Positions 1 through 9,300 of a DNA stretch of 64,000 bases are shown piece after piece. Origin of the DNA: Streptomyces thermodiastaticus (GTDB lineage: Bacteria; Actinomycetota; Actinomycetes; Streptomycetales; Streptomycetaceae); assembly GCF_014656135.1 (NCBI RefSeq), contig NZ_BNBV01000014.1, positions 1-64,000 of the forward strand, read 5' to 3'. The first letter of the stretch is position 1. Each line of letters begins with the position of its first letter. A program made the position numbers and the translations under genes. Under the pieces are notes generated by a model, which was not told the origin of the DNA, did no database searches, and was given only the letters and a program-made list of their open reading frames with translations.

Positions 1-141
1 CCCTGACAGGGGCCGGGCCGAGGCGCGCCATTCGAAGGAGCGACCGCGGGCGGGTGACGCTGCACGCGTGAGGTGTGCGGCGGCACCCGCCCGCCGGCTG
101 CGGACACGCGCGCCCGCGGTTGTCTTCTTGATACGTGTGCG

Positions 142-167
142 GCCGGCGGCCGTGCACGGCCGCCGGC
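142..167 (-). terminator. perfect 26-bp palindrome, candidate terminator
   Basis: GCCGGCGGCCG, then TGCA, then CGGCCGCCGGC reads identically on both strands and would fold into an 11-bp stem on a 4-base loop. It lies about 115 bases downstream of the lipoprotein gene that ends at 282 on the minus strand, so it could end that transcript. There is no U-tract, which is common in high-GC actinomycetes. Nothing else in 1-281 looks coding. Confidence 0.45.
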
Positions 168-281
168 GCTCGGGCCCAGGACCCGGCCGCGTCACCGGCC
201 GCCGGCGGTGGCCGGGCGGCCGCCGTCGACGCCGGTGGGCACGGGCAGCACAAGGTCACGCCCGCGTGGGGCGCGGCGGAT

Positions 282-755
282 TCAGGCGCGGCGGTAGCTG
301 TCGACCGGGCCGCCCCAGCCGCCGGAAGGCCCGTCGAACGCGATGGCGAGCTTCGATGCGTCGTCGCTCAGCTTCACGTGCCCCAGGCCGCGATCGCCGT
401 CCTTGCCGCCCTCGCAGGTGTAGGTGATGGTCGCGGTTTCCTTGCCGTCCTTCTTCTCCGGCTTCAGGGTGCCGGTGCACGACAGCTTCGTGCCCTTCGC
501 GGTCACCTTGCCGTCCTCGACGACGAGCGTGTCCAGCGAGTTGTCGCTGGGAGAGACGATGCTCTTCCAGGTGCCGGCGGCTCGCTCGACGAGTGTGCCC
601 TGAGCCGGAGCCGTCCGGGCGGGCTTGTCCGCCACCTGTGTCGCGGAACTCTTCGCGCCGTCCGCGGCCTTGTCGTCCGCGTTCTCGCTGCCGCACCCGG
701 CGGCCAGCATCACCACGGCGAACGTCGCGACCGCTGTCCATCGCGCCTTGCGCAC
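282..755 (-). CDS. small secreted lipoprotein of unknown function
   Basis: 157 aa with a lipoprotein signal: a short basic start (MRKAR), a hydrophobic stretch, and the lipobox LAAGC with the lipidated Cys at about residue 21. A linker rich in Ala, Lys and Asp follows, and then a small domain of about 100 residues with two Cys (LSCTG and TYTCEGG) that could form a disulphide. The repeated pattern of short beta strands suggests a beta-rich fold. The start is GTG at 755; the ribosome site is weak. A TAGGTT -10-like hexamer and the dyad GTTAC-CGGC-GTAAC lie upstream (about 785-800). I do not recognise a family; a membrane-anchored extracytoplasmic protein is as far as the sequence goes. Confidence 0.8.
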   Translation of the reverse strand: MRKARWTAVATFAVVMLAAGCGSENADDKAADGAKSSATQVADKPARTAPAQGTLVERAAGTWKSIVSPSDNSLDTLVVEDGKVTAKGTKLSCTGTLKPEKKDGKETATITYTCEGGKDGDRGLGHVKLSDDASKLAIAFDGPSGGWGGPVDSYRRA

Positions 756-925
756 AACACCACCCGTTCCGTATCTGCGTCGTGTTACGCCGGTAACCTA
801 ACAGGTGACGGAGGGTGAGCCGCCCGGTCTTCCCGCGGCCGGACCGTCGGCGCGGACCCGTCCGGTGCCCGGTGGTCGCACGCACGGTGCGGAAGCCCGG
901 CGGGGCGGTGTGCGCGGTCGTGGCG

Positions 926-2014
926 TCAGCCGGCCGAGGGGATGAGGCAGGTGCGCTCGAAGGGCCCGCCGTGGGCGGCGGCGTGGGCGACGGCGTCGTT
1001 GACGGAGCCGAGGCCGAAGGTGCGGACCCGTTCGGGCGTCAGATCCACAGCGCCCGAGGCGAGCAGCCGGATGATGCCGGCGTTGGCGGTGCGCGGGTAC
1101 ATCCACTGCCCGCGCACGGTGACCGAGTTGCGCATGATCCACGGGTAGGGAAGGGCGAGGTCTTCGCCGCCGAGCATGCCCACGCCGCCCATGAGGACCA
1201 CGCGGCCGTACTCCCGCACGGTCATGGCCGCCGCGCGTGTCACCGAGCTGGGTGCGCTGGGCGGAAGCAGATCGATCACCAGGTCGACCGGTCCGTCGGC
1301 CGCCGCGGACATCGCCGCGCGGTCGGTGGCCTCGTCCCCGGTCAGCTGAACGGGACGCAGCCGGGAACCGAACCGGTCGGCGAGAAGACCCAGCGCGGCC
1401 TGGTTGCGGCCCGGGGCGACGACGCGACCCGCTCCCATCGCGAACGCGACCGCGACCGCGCTGCTGCCGAGGTTGCCGGTGGCCCCGCTCACGAGCACCG
1501 TCTCCCCGGCCTCCAGTCCGCCCGCCAGCAGACCGCCGTAGGGGATGGAGTGCACACTGAGTGCGGCCCAGCGCGCCGGATCGTCCTCCGCCGCGGCGGG
1601 CAGCGGGAAGACGTTCTCCGTCGGCACCCGCATGAGTTCGGCGAAGGAACCGTCGTGCAGGTACCGGGCGAGGCGCGCACCGCCTTCACCGCGAGAACTC
1701 CAGCCCTGCAGGGCGATGTCGGGTGTCAGGGCGTCGTCGCGGGCACGCACCGTCGAGTCGCACCACACCAGGTCGCCGGCGCGCAGCCGGGTGGCGTCCG
1801 GGCCGACGTGGACGATCCGGCCCACCCCGCCGATGCCGGGCACGACCGGGGGAACGAGAGGGTACTTCCGCGTGCCGTCGAAGACCTCGGCCGCATAGGG
1901 CGCCACGAGGGAGGCGAGGACCTCGACCACCACCTCCCCTCCCCCGGCTACGGGATCGGGCACCTCCCGCACCGTGAGCGGGGCGCCGAACTGTGTGAGA
2001 ACCGCTGCTCGCAC
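926..2014 (-). CDS. MDR-family (quinone reductase-like) oxidoreductase
   Basis: 362 aa medium-chain dehydrogenase/reductase. An N-terminal GroES-like domain (about 1-130) is followed by a Rossmann domain whose nucleotide-binding turn reads GATGNLG at residues 177-183. The Cys/His pattern of zinc alcohol dehydrogenases is absent, so this is more like the zinc-independent quinone-reductase branch; NADPH use is likely but not provable here. The start is GTG 2014 with GGAGG six bases upstream. It is divergent from a LysR gene beginning at 2129, the usual arrangement for a LysR regulator and its target. The substrate is unknown. Confidence 0.85.
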   Translation of the reverse strand: MRAAVLTQFGAPLTVREVPDPVAGGGEVVVEVLASLVAPYAAEVFDGTRKYPLVPPVVPGIGGVGRIVHVGPDATRLRAGDLVWCDSTVRARDDALTPDIALQGWSSRGEGGARLARYLHDGSFAELMRVPTENVFPLPAAAEDDPARWAALSVHSIPYGGLLAGGLEAGETVLVSGATGNLGSSAVAVAFAMGAGRVVAPGRNQAALGLLADRFGSRLRPVQLTGDEATDRAAMSAAADGPVDLVIDLLPPSAPSSVTRAAAMTVREYGRVVLMGGVGMLGGEDLALPYPWIMRNSVTVRGQWMYPRTANAGIIRLLASGAVDLTPERVRTFGLGSVNDAVAHAAAHGGPFERTCLIPSAG

Positions 2015-2115
2015 GTGTGACCTCCGGGTTCGTCCGTGCTGATGGGCCGTGCCGGCGGGTTCGACCCTAGGGACCGGGACGGGTATGCGGGAAGCGACGG
2101 TTGTGCATGTGTGGT

Positions 2116-2130
2116 ATGCGTATGCCGCAT
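2116..2130. promoter_or_regulatory. LysR-type box (T-N11-A dyad) over the LysR start
   Basis: ATGCG-TATGC-CGCAT is a perfect 5-bp inverted repeat with a 5-base centre and fits the T-N11-A rule for LysR operators (T2117 to A2129). It overlaps the ATG of the LysR gene and sits in the divergent interval with the oxidoreductase. A further GTATGCG copy occurs near 2085. Autoregulation plus control of the divergent gene is inferred. Confidence 0.5.
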
Positions 2131-3022
2131 GGACCTCTCCAGTGCGGGACTGCGCGTCCTGCGGCAGATCGCCGAGTCCGGCAGCTTCACCGCGGCGGCC
2201 GCCCGCCTCGGCTACACGCAGTCGGCCGTGTCACGTCAGGCCGCCGCTCTCGAACGCAGCGCCGGCACCACCTTGTTCGAGCGCCGCCCGGACGGGGTGC
2301 GGCTCACCCCCGCCGGCCTGACCCTGCTGCGGCACGCCCACACGATCCTGGCCTCGCTGGCAGCGGCGGAGCGTGAACTGACCGGCGCCGCACCGCGGAC
2401 GGAACGAGTACGGCTGGGGGTGTTCCTCAGCGCGGGCGCGGCGATCGTGCCCGCCGCCCTCGCACACCTCGCCGCGTCCGGCTCGCCGGTCTCGGTCACC
2501 ACCCGTGAGGGCACGACGCCCGGTCTGATCCGGGCGCTGCGCGCGGGCTCGCTCGATCTCGCGCTGCTGACGTCCCGCCCGCCGCACCGGCCCTTCGACA
2601 ACGACGCGCCCCGCCTGCACGTCGAGACCGTCACGGACACCGAACTGGTCGTGGCGGTGCCGTCGGCCGGTGCGTTCGCCGGACGTACCACGGTGCACGT
2701 CGACGAGCTGGTCGACGCCGCGTGGATCGCCGCCCCGTCGTCGCGGGCCGAGCCGCTGCTCGGTGTCTGGCCCGGGCTGCCCGGGCGGCCGCGTGTCGTC
2801 CACTCCGTGCGGGACTGGCTGACCAAGCTCCAGCTGGTCGCCGGCGGTTTCGGGGTGACGACGGTGCCGGAACGGCTCTCCCCGCTGCTGCCGCCCGGGG
2901 TGAGCCTGCTGCGCGTCGACGGCGCTCCGCCCGAGGTCCGCCGGGTGTGCGTGGCACGCCTCGCCGGCCGTCCCGCCGCCGCGGTCACGGCGGTCGCCCG
3001 GGCGATCGTGGCGGCCGCGTGA
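2129..3022 (+). CDS. LysR-family transcriptional regulator
   Basis: 297 aa, the usual length for the family. Residues 1-60 form the winged helix-turn-helix (SFTAAAARLGYTQSAVSRQ is the recognition region). The rest is a periplasmic-binding-fold effector domain ending in a short Ala-rich tail. The ATG at 2129 is chosen because it starts at the conserved MDLSSAGLRVL beginning of the HTH. The frame is open further upstream, to 2036, but that part is Cys-rich and not family-like. No Shine-Dalgarno is visible, so the mRNA may be leaderless. It probably controls the divergent oxidoreductase through the dyad at 2116-2130. Confidence 0.9.
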   Translation: MDLSSAGLRVLRQIAESGSFTAAAARLGYTQSAVSRQAAALERSAGTTLFERRPDGVRLTPAGLTLLRHAHTILASLAAAERELTGAAPRTERVRLGVFLSAGAAIVPAALAHLAASGSPVSVTTREGTTPGLIRALRAGSLDLALLTSRPPHRPFDNDAPRLHVETVTDTELVVAVPSAGAFAGRTTVHVDELVDAAWIAAPSSRAEPLLGVWPGLPGRPRVVHSVRDWLTKLQLVAGGFGVTTVPERLSPLLPPGVSLLRVDGAPPEVRRVCVARLAGRPAAAVTAVARAIVAAA

Positions 3023-3326
3023 GCCGCCGCGCTGGCTCGCGCCGCACACCGCACGAAGGCCGTTCCTGGCGGTCGCCTGCCAAAGCCGGACCGAGCCGGG
3101 TACGACGAGCCCCAGCATGATCACCACGGTGGGGGCCGCCAGGCCCCGTCCTGTCGGGCCGGCCGCCGGGAATCGGCGAGCTGATTCCCGGTGTCGAGCC
3201 GACAACCGCGCGCAGTGTCGACGTGCCGGCGGATGACAGTCGACAGGGCGGACACCGAGCAGAGTGATACCTGTTGACCGTTCGAGCCGCCCGGCCGGGT
3301 ACCGGCCGAAGAGAGGGGAGCACACC
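3023..3326. other. intergenic region, LysR to asparaginase
   Basis: No gene is convincing here. It contains the terminator-like hairpin at 3166-3191 and, near the 3' end, a TTGACC that could be a -35 element for the asparaginase gene, but no good -10 follows at the expected distance. The minus strand contains a short hydrophobic reading (TVVIMLGLVV) with no start or family match. Confidence 0.4.
3166..3191 (+). terminator. hairpin after LysR gene
   Basis: CCGGGAATC (3166-3174) and GATTCCCGG (3183-3191) form a perfect 9-bp stem around an 8-base loop, about 145 bases after the LysR stop. No T-run follows. It is read as a factor-assisted or hairpin-only terminator. Confidence 0.45.
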
Positions 3327-4283
3327 GTGCACGAGGTCGTGGCAGAGGTCTGGCGCGGAGATTTCCTGGAGTCCGTGCACCACGGAACGGTGTACGCGGC
3401 CGGCCCGGACGGCGAGACAGTGCTCAGCATCGGCGACGTGGACCGCCCGATGTATCCGCGGTCGTCCAACAAGCCGATGCAGGCGCTCGGCATGCTGCGG
3501 GCCGGGCTCGATCTGGACGGCGAGCTGCTGGCACTGGCGTGCGCGAGCCACTCCGGCGAGAGCTTCCACCTCGACGGTGTGCGCCGCATCCTCAAGGGTG
3601 CCGGACTCACCACGGAAGCTCTCCAGTGCACGGCCGCCCTCCCCATCGGTGAGGACGCGCTGCGTGCCCACCTCGCCGACGGCGGTGTTCCGACCCCGCT
3701 GACGATGAACTGCTCGGGCAAGCACGCCGCCATGCTCGCCACCTGCGTCGTCAACGGCTGGGACACCGAGACGTACCTGGACCCGGAGCACCCGCTGCAG
3801 CGCGCGCTGCGGGCGACGCTTGAGGACCTGGCCGGCGAGAAGGTCGCCTCGACCGGTGTGGACGGCTGCGGTGCGCCGCTGTTCGCCGTCACCTGCCGCG
3901 GCCTGGCGAGGGCGTTCGCGACGCTTGCGACCGGTGAGGCCGGTTCGCTGGAGCACCGGGTCGCCCAGGCGATGAACAGCCACCCCGACTACGTGGGCGG
4001 TACCGGGCGGGATGTGACCCGGCTCATGCGCGCGCTGCCCGGGTCGGTGGCCAAGGACGGCGCGGAGGGTGTGTACGCGATGGCTCTCCCCGACGGGTCG
4101 GCCGCTGTTCTGAAGATCGCCGACGGTTCTGCCCGTGCGCGCTCCGTGGTGATGATGGCCGCGCTTCGGCGGCTGGGCATCGACACGGCGGCCGACGAGA
4201 CGCTGGCCAGCATGTCCACGACTCCGGTGCTGGGCCACGGCAAGCCGGTCGGGGCCGTGCGCCCCGCGGAGCGTCTGCGGTGA
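3327..4283 (+). CDS. asparaginase II-family L-asparaginase
   Basis: 318 aa matching the asparaginase family found in Rhizobium and many actinomycetes, which is unrelated to the E. coli AnsA/AnsB fold. Conserved landmarks are YPRSSNKPMQ (residues 43-52), ACASHSGE (71-78) and MNCSGKHAAML (about 128-138), which carry the Ser/Cys/Lys active-site residues. It should hydrolyse L-asparagine to aspartate and ammonia. No signal peptide is seen, so it is cytoplasmic. The start is GTG 3327 because GAGAGGGGAG lies six bases ahead. It is monocistronic and followed by a strong hairpin. Confidence 0.9.
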   Translation: MHEVVAEVWRGDFLESVHHGTVYAAGPDGETVLSIGDVDRPMYPRSSNKPMQALGMLRAGLDLDGELLALACASHSGESFHLDGVRRILKGAGLTTEALQCTAALPIGEDALRAHLADGGVPTPLTMNCSGKHAAMLATCVVNGWDTETYLDPEHPLQRALRATLEDLAGEKVASTGVDGCGAPLFAVTCRGLARAFATLATGEAGSLEHRVAQAMNSHPDYVGGTGRDVTRLMRALPGSVAKDGAEGVYAMALPDGSAAVLKIADGSARARSVVMMAALRRLGIDTAADETLASMSTTPVLGHGKPVGAVRPAERLR

Positions 4284-4325
4284 CAGCAGCCCCGTCGGTG
4301 ACGGTCCGTCTCCTTGCCGAGGGTG

Positions 4326-4356
4326 CCCGGTGCCGGACGCCTGGTCCGGCACCGGG
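4326..4356. terminator. strong bidirectional hairpin between convergent genes
   Basis: CCCGGTGCCGGAC (4326-4338) pairs perfectly with GTCCGGCACCGGG (4344-4356) around a 5-base loop. It lies 43 bases after the asparaginase stop and 75 bases beyond the end of the convergent monooxygenase pseudogene, so it can serve both transcripts. Confidence 0.75.
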
Positions 4357-4431
4357 CGGTCCGCCCCGCCGGGGCCTGCACGGGGCGCCGCCTGCCGCTG
4401 GGGCAGGCAGCGCCGCCCGGTCGCCGCTGCC

Positions 4432-5649
4432 TCAGCCGAGCCGGACGGGCGGCAGGGTGAGAGCCGTATGGGCCGGCCGCCCCTGGTCGACGGGGAGGCT
4501 GCTGAGGGTGCGCAGTCTGCTGTTGCGCCGCTCCAGGTCCTGGCGGGTGACCGGGAAGAGTGCGGCTTCGCCCTTGCCGACCAGCGCCTGGTTCTGGGTG
4601 ACGAAGTCACGGGTGTCGCGCTCGTAGGCGGCGAAGCCCGCGACGTGGTCCCCGTCGGCCAGGGATGCCGCGAGCATGTAGGCGCCGACGAGCGCGATGC
4701 TGGTGCCCTGGCCGGTGAGGAACGACGGCGCGTAGGCGGCGTCGCCCACCAGGGCGACCCTGCCGCTGGACCAGCGGGGCAGATGGATCTGGCCGACGGT
4801 GTCGAAGAACGCGTCGTCGGACTCCCGCAGGGCGGCCAGCAGGCTCGGTACCTCCCATCCGGCGTCGGCGTAGACACTCTCGAACAGCTTCTGCCGGGCT
4901 TCCCTGTCGCCCAGGACGTCGACCGGCGGCTCCGGCCGGGCGAAGTTCAACAAGGCGTGCAGCTCCTCGTCGTCCTCGACGGCGTAGAGCGCCGCGGCTC
5001 TGCCCGGGCTGTTCCACACCACGCTCTCGCTGGAGAGCCCGAAGGTGTTCGGCACGTCGAACACGGCGAAGCAGTAGCCGAGGTAGCGGTGGTACTGCTC
5101 CTCGGGGCCGAACAGGAACCGCCGGGTGGGCGAATGCACGCCGTCCGCGCCGAACACCAGGTCGAACGTGTGGGTGGCACCGCTGCGGAAGGTGACGTCG
5201 ACTCCGTGGCCGGACTGGTCCAAGGTCTCGATGGAGTCGTCGAACACGATCTCCATGTCGTCGCGGACCGCCCGGTACAGGATCTGGGTCAGGTCCCCAC
5301 GCCGGATCTCCACGTCCCGCCCCGCGACGCTGCCGGTGACGGTGTGCGCAGGGACGGAGGCGACCTCGCTGCCGTCCGCGTCGAGGAAGGTGCTCCGGCG
5401 TATGTCGACCTGTGCCTCCCGCACGTTCGGGAGGATCCCCATCCTGTCCACGACGTCGAGTGCGGTGCCGCGCACATCGATGGGCTAACCACTGGCGCGG
5501 AGTCCTGCCGCCCTCTCCACCACCGTGACGGCGTATCCGCAGCGGTTCAGCCAGTACGCCAGGGTGAGGCCGGCGATGCCGGCTCCGGACACCAGAACAC
5601 TGCGGCCCGCCGCGATGCGGCCGCCGGACCGCTGGTCAGAACGGTTCAT
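4432..5649 (-). pseudogene. FAD-dependent monooxygenase, interrupted by in-frame TAG
   Basis: Read through, the frame gives a 405-residue FAD-dependent aromatic-type monooxygenase: the N-terminal dinucleotide-binding motif GAGIAGLTLAYWL, the middle DGVHSPTRR segment of the FAD domain, and the C-terminal GDAAYAPS motif. Codon 55 (5485-5487 on the plus strand) is TAG, between LRASG and PIDVRG, where relatives have a sense codon. The only remaining in-frame start, at 5475, would lose the FAD-binding fold, so a shortened product is unlikely to work. The first ATG is 5649. Nothing else is damaged, so this is a recent nonsense mutation, a sequencing error, or less likely suppression. No regulator adjoins it. 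Confidence 0.8.
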
Positions 5650-6358
5650 TTCTCGACTCCTCGGTCATGTGGGGTGACGAGCAGGGCCGGCGCCGTGACG
5701 ACACCGGACAACAGGAAGGAATGGGACGGTGGCTTCGGCCCCGGATCCGTGTCCGTCGTCGCCGAAGCATGCGTGGCTGGATGGCCGGAGACGCCGCACG
5801 CCGTTTGATGACCACCCGTCCCATGGTCCATGCGACAGGTGACATGACAATGCGGCGCGCCCAAGACGTCCGGTGACGCGTACGGCATCGGCACGGGTGC
5901 GGCACGCGACGCCGTGCCGGACACCCGAGCCGGCACCGGGCTGTGCCGACCGGTGCCTCACAGCGCGGCTCACAGCCGCAAACCCGGCCGTGGCGGACGC
6001 CACGGTCGCGCATATCGCCCAGCGGTTACGTGCGCCGGGGTCCCTTGTCGCTGCCGTCACCGCTCTCCCCCACGGTCACACGTGACGTCACGCACGACAC
6101 CACGTGCCGCGGCGGTGCGATCGCGCGAGGAACGGCGCAGGCCGAGCACACCCGCTGAAGCCCTCTTCGCGTGTGCGCGTCCGCAACGCGGGCACGCCCG
6201 AGGTCCACCACGCCGGCTCGGGGACGAAGGCAGAGGCCTTGACAGGGGCCTGCGATCACCGCAGCCTATGGCTCGCCATGGCAACGTTGTCATGCCGCCC
6301 GCTCCGCACTGCGCCGGGCTCCTTCTCCCACCCCGTCAGCTGTGATTGGACGACTCAT
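5650..6358. other. gene-free interval upstream of the GH2 gene
   Basis: About 700 bases in which the open frames have no family features and poor start contexts. It contains the 12-bp palindrome CGTGACGTCACG at 6081-6092, a TTGACA at 6239-6244 that could be the -35 of the GH2 promoter (no clear -10), and the LacI-type operator at 6278-6293. Confidence 0.5.
6278..6293. promoter_or_regulatory. LacI-family operator upstream of the GH2 gene
   Basis: ATGGCAACGTTGTCAT is a 16-bp near-perfect palindrome (14 of 16 positions symmetric) with the central CG typical of LacI/GalR-family operators. It lies 66 bases before the GH2 start and just after a TTGACA. An ATG in frame with the GH2 gene sits inside it, but that ATG is better explained as part of the operator. 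No LacI gene is in this window, so a distant repressor is inferred. Confidence 0.65.
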
Positions 6359-9300
6359 ATGCCCGCTCAGGCGAGTCCCTCGCATCACCCGTCCCGGCGC
6401 TCCGTCGTCGCCACCGGTTCGACGCTGCTGGCCGGGCTCGGCCTCGGCACGGTCCTCGCCCCGGCGGCCGGTGCCGTCCAGCGCACGGCCGGCCGGACAC
6501 CGGCCAAGGCCTCGAAATCCGCCGAACTCGCCGCGTACCGCCCGGTCGCGGTGTCGTCACAGGCGTACGCGCCCGCTCCGCCCGAATTCGTGGTCGACGG
6601 CATCCGCGCCCAGGGAGTGCGCGGCACCGGCTGGCGGGCCGAGGCGGGCGATCCGCAGTGGATCTCGGTCGATCTGCAGGCGGTCTGCCAGGTCGACCGT
6701 GTCCGGCTGACGTTCGAGGCCGATGCGAGCGACCCGGTGTTCACACCGCCGTCGACCGGCAATCCCTGGGACGGCACCACCGGCAAGGAGATCCTGTCCA
6801 GTTACGCGACGGAGTTCGTCGTCGAGACCTCCCGCGACCACACGTCCTGGAGCAGTGTGTACCGGACCACGGCCGGCACCGGCGGCGTGGTCGACATCCA
6901 GCTGCCCGACCCCGTCGAGGCGCGCTGGGTGCGCATGACCGCGCACCGGCGGTCCAGCGCCAACCCGCTGGGCGTCAACGGGTTCGAGGTGTACGGCACC
7001 GTCCGGGGGCATCGTCCCGAGGTCACCGGCTGGACGGACTGGGGCCGGCACCGTGCCGAGGCACCGAAGCTGACCGTCGACGCCGACGGCACCGTGCCGC
7101 TGGAGTCGGGGTGGACGCTCACCCTGGACGACTGGGCCGGCGGTGAGGGGGCCGAGCTGTCGGAACCCGGTGTGGACACCAGCGGTTGGCTGCCCGCGAC
7201 CGTGCCCGGCACCGTCCTGGCGTCACTGGTCGAGCAGGGCAAGCTGCCCGACCCCGTGGCCGGTCTGAACAATCTGCACATTCCCGAGGCGCTGTCCCGT
7301 CACGCGTGGTGGTACCGTCGGGAGTTCGAGCTGCCGCGCGGTCTGCGCACGGGCGCCGGACGGCATGTGTGGCTGGAGTTCGACGGGGTCAACCACACGG
7401 CGGAGATCTGGCTCAACGGGCACGAGGCCGGGACGCTGACATATCCCTTCGCCCGTTCCGCGCACGACGTCACCGCATTCCTGAACGACCGGGGCGGCAA
7501 CGCGCTCGCGGTGCGGATCACGCCGATGCCGGTGCCCGGCAGCCCCGGTGACAAGGGTCCCGCGGGCGAGTCGTGGGTGGACGCCGGCGCCCAGCAGATG
7601 AACCTCAACTCGCCCACGTATCTCGCCTCGTCGGGCTGGGACTGGATGCCGGCCGTGCGGGACCGCGCTGCCGGCATCTGGAACCATGTGCGGCTGCGGT
7701 CCACCGGTCACGTCGTCATCGGCGACCCGCGGGTGGACACCGTGCTCCCCGGCCTGCCCGACGACCTGTCGGTCGCCGAACTGACCATCACCGTCCCGGT
7801 CCGCAACGCCGACTCCGCCGGCCATCAGGCCACCGTCACCGCCTCCTTCGGCCACGTCCGTGTCTCCCGCACGGTGACGGTTCCGGCGGGCGCGAGCACG
7901 GAGGTGACCTTCGCACCGGACGCCTTCGACCGTCTGCGGGTGAAGAACCCCGCCCTGTGGTGGCCCAACGGCCTGGGCGAGCCCACCCTGCACGATCTCA
8001 CCCTGGTCGCCGAGGCCGGCGGCGCCGTCAGCGACCGGCGCACCGTCCGGTTCGGCATACGGCAGTTCGGCTACGAGTACGACACTCCCCTGCCGTTCGT
8101 CCCTTCCTCCGACGCCTTCACCCAGTCCGTGGACCTCGGCCCACAGCACGCCCGTCACGTGCGGATCCGCTGCCTGACCCGGGCGACCGACTGGGGCTGC
8201 TCCCTGTGGAGCCTGTCGGTGTCCGACAGCTCCCGCCCGGGGGTCGACCTCGCCCTGCACGCCGACGCGGAGGCCTCCTCCGTGGACGAGGACGACCACC
8301 AGGCGGGCAACGTCACCGACGGCGACCCGGACACGCGGTGGTCGTCCACGTGGCAGGACGACCAGTGGATCCGGGTGGACCTCGGCTCCGCCCAGGACTT
8401 CGACCGGGTCGACCTGGTCTGGGAGCAGGCCTACGCCGCGACCTTCGTGGTGCAGGTCTCCCAGGACGGCGACCGGTGGACGGACGTGAAGTCCGTGGAC
8501 AACACGGCGGTGCCGCTGCCGTTCGGCAACGGTGACGCCAGCCTGCGCGTGACGGACTTCGACCCGCTCACCGCCCGCTATGTCCGCATCGACTGCGGTG
8601 TGCGGGCCACCAGTTGGGGCAACTCCCTGTGGCAGCTGAGCGTCGTCGACAGCAGCGCCCCGGGCACCGACCTCGCCCTGCACCGGACGGCCACCGCGTC
8701 CACCGAGGATGCGGACCACCCGGCCGCGCACGCCACCGACGGCGACCCGCGCACCCGCTGGTCCTCGGCCTACGAGGACCATCAGTGGATCCAGGTCGAC
8801 CTGGGCTCCGCCCGGCGCTTCGACCGGGTGGCCGTGCTGTGGGAGCAGGCGTACCCGAAGACGTACACCATCCGGGTCTCCGACGACGGCGACACCTGGA
8901 CCGACGTGACGACCGTCTCGAACACCCCGGACCCGTTGAAGATCAGCGTCAACGGGGTCCGGGTCCTGGTCCGCGGCGGCAACTGGGGCTGGGACGAGCT
9001 GCTGCGCCGGATGCCGGCCGACCGGATGGACACGGCGGTGCGGATGCACCGCGACATGAACTTCACGATGATCCGCAACTGGGTCGGCAGCAGCAACCGC
9101 GAGGAGTTCTACGCCGCCTGCGACGAGCACGGCATCCTGGTCTGGAACGACTTCCCCAACGCCTGGAGCATGGACCCGCCGGACCACGACGCCTTCCTCT
9201 CCGTCGCGCGGGACACCGTCCTGCGGTACCGCATCCATCCGTGTGTCGCGGTCTGGTGCGGCGCCAACGAGGGCAATCCGCCGGCCGCGGTCGACACGGG

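Noticed and set aside
5650..6340. Several overlapping ORFs of 70-145 codons
   Set aside because: Arg/Pro/Ala-rich with no recognisable domain, no ribosome sites and no consistent codon bias.
6278..6358. Earlier ATG (6278) as start of the GH2 protein
   Set aside because: That ATG lies inside the operator palindrome and would bury the twin-arginine motif 40 residues into the protein.
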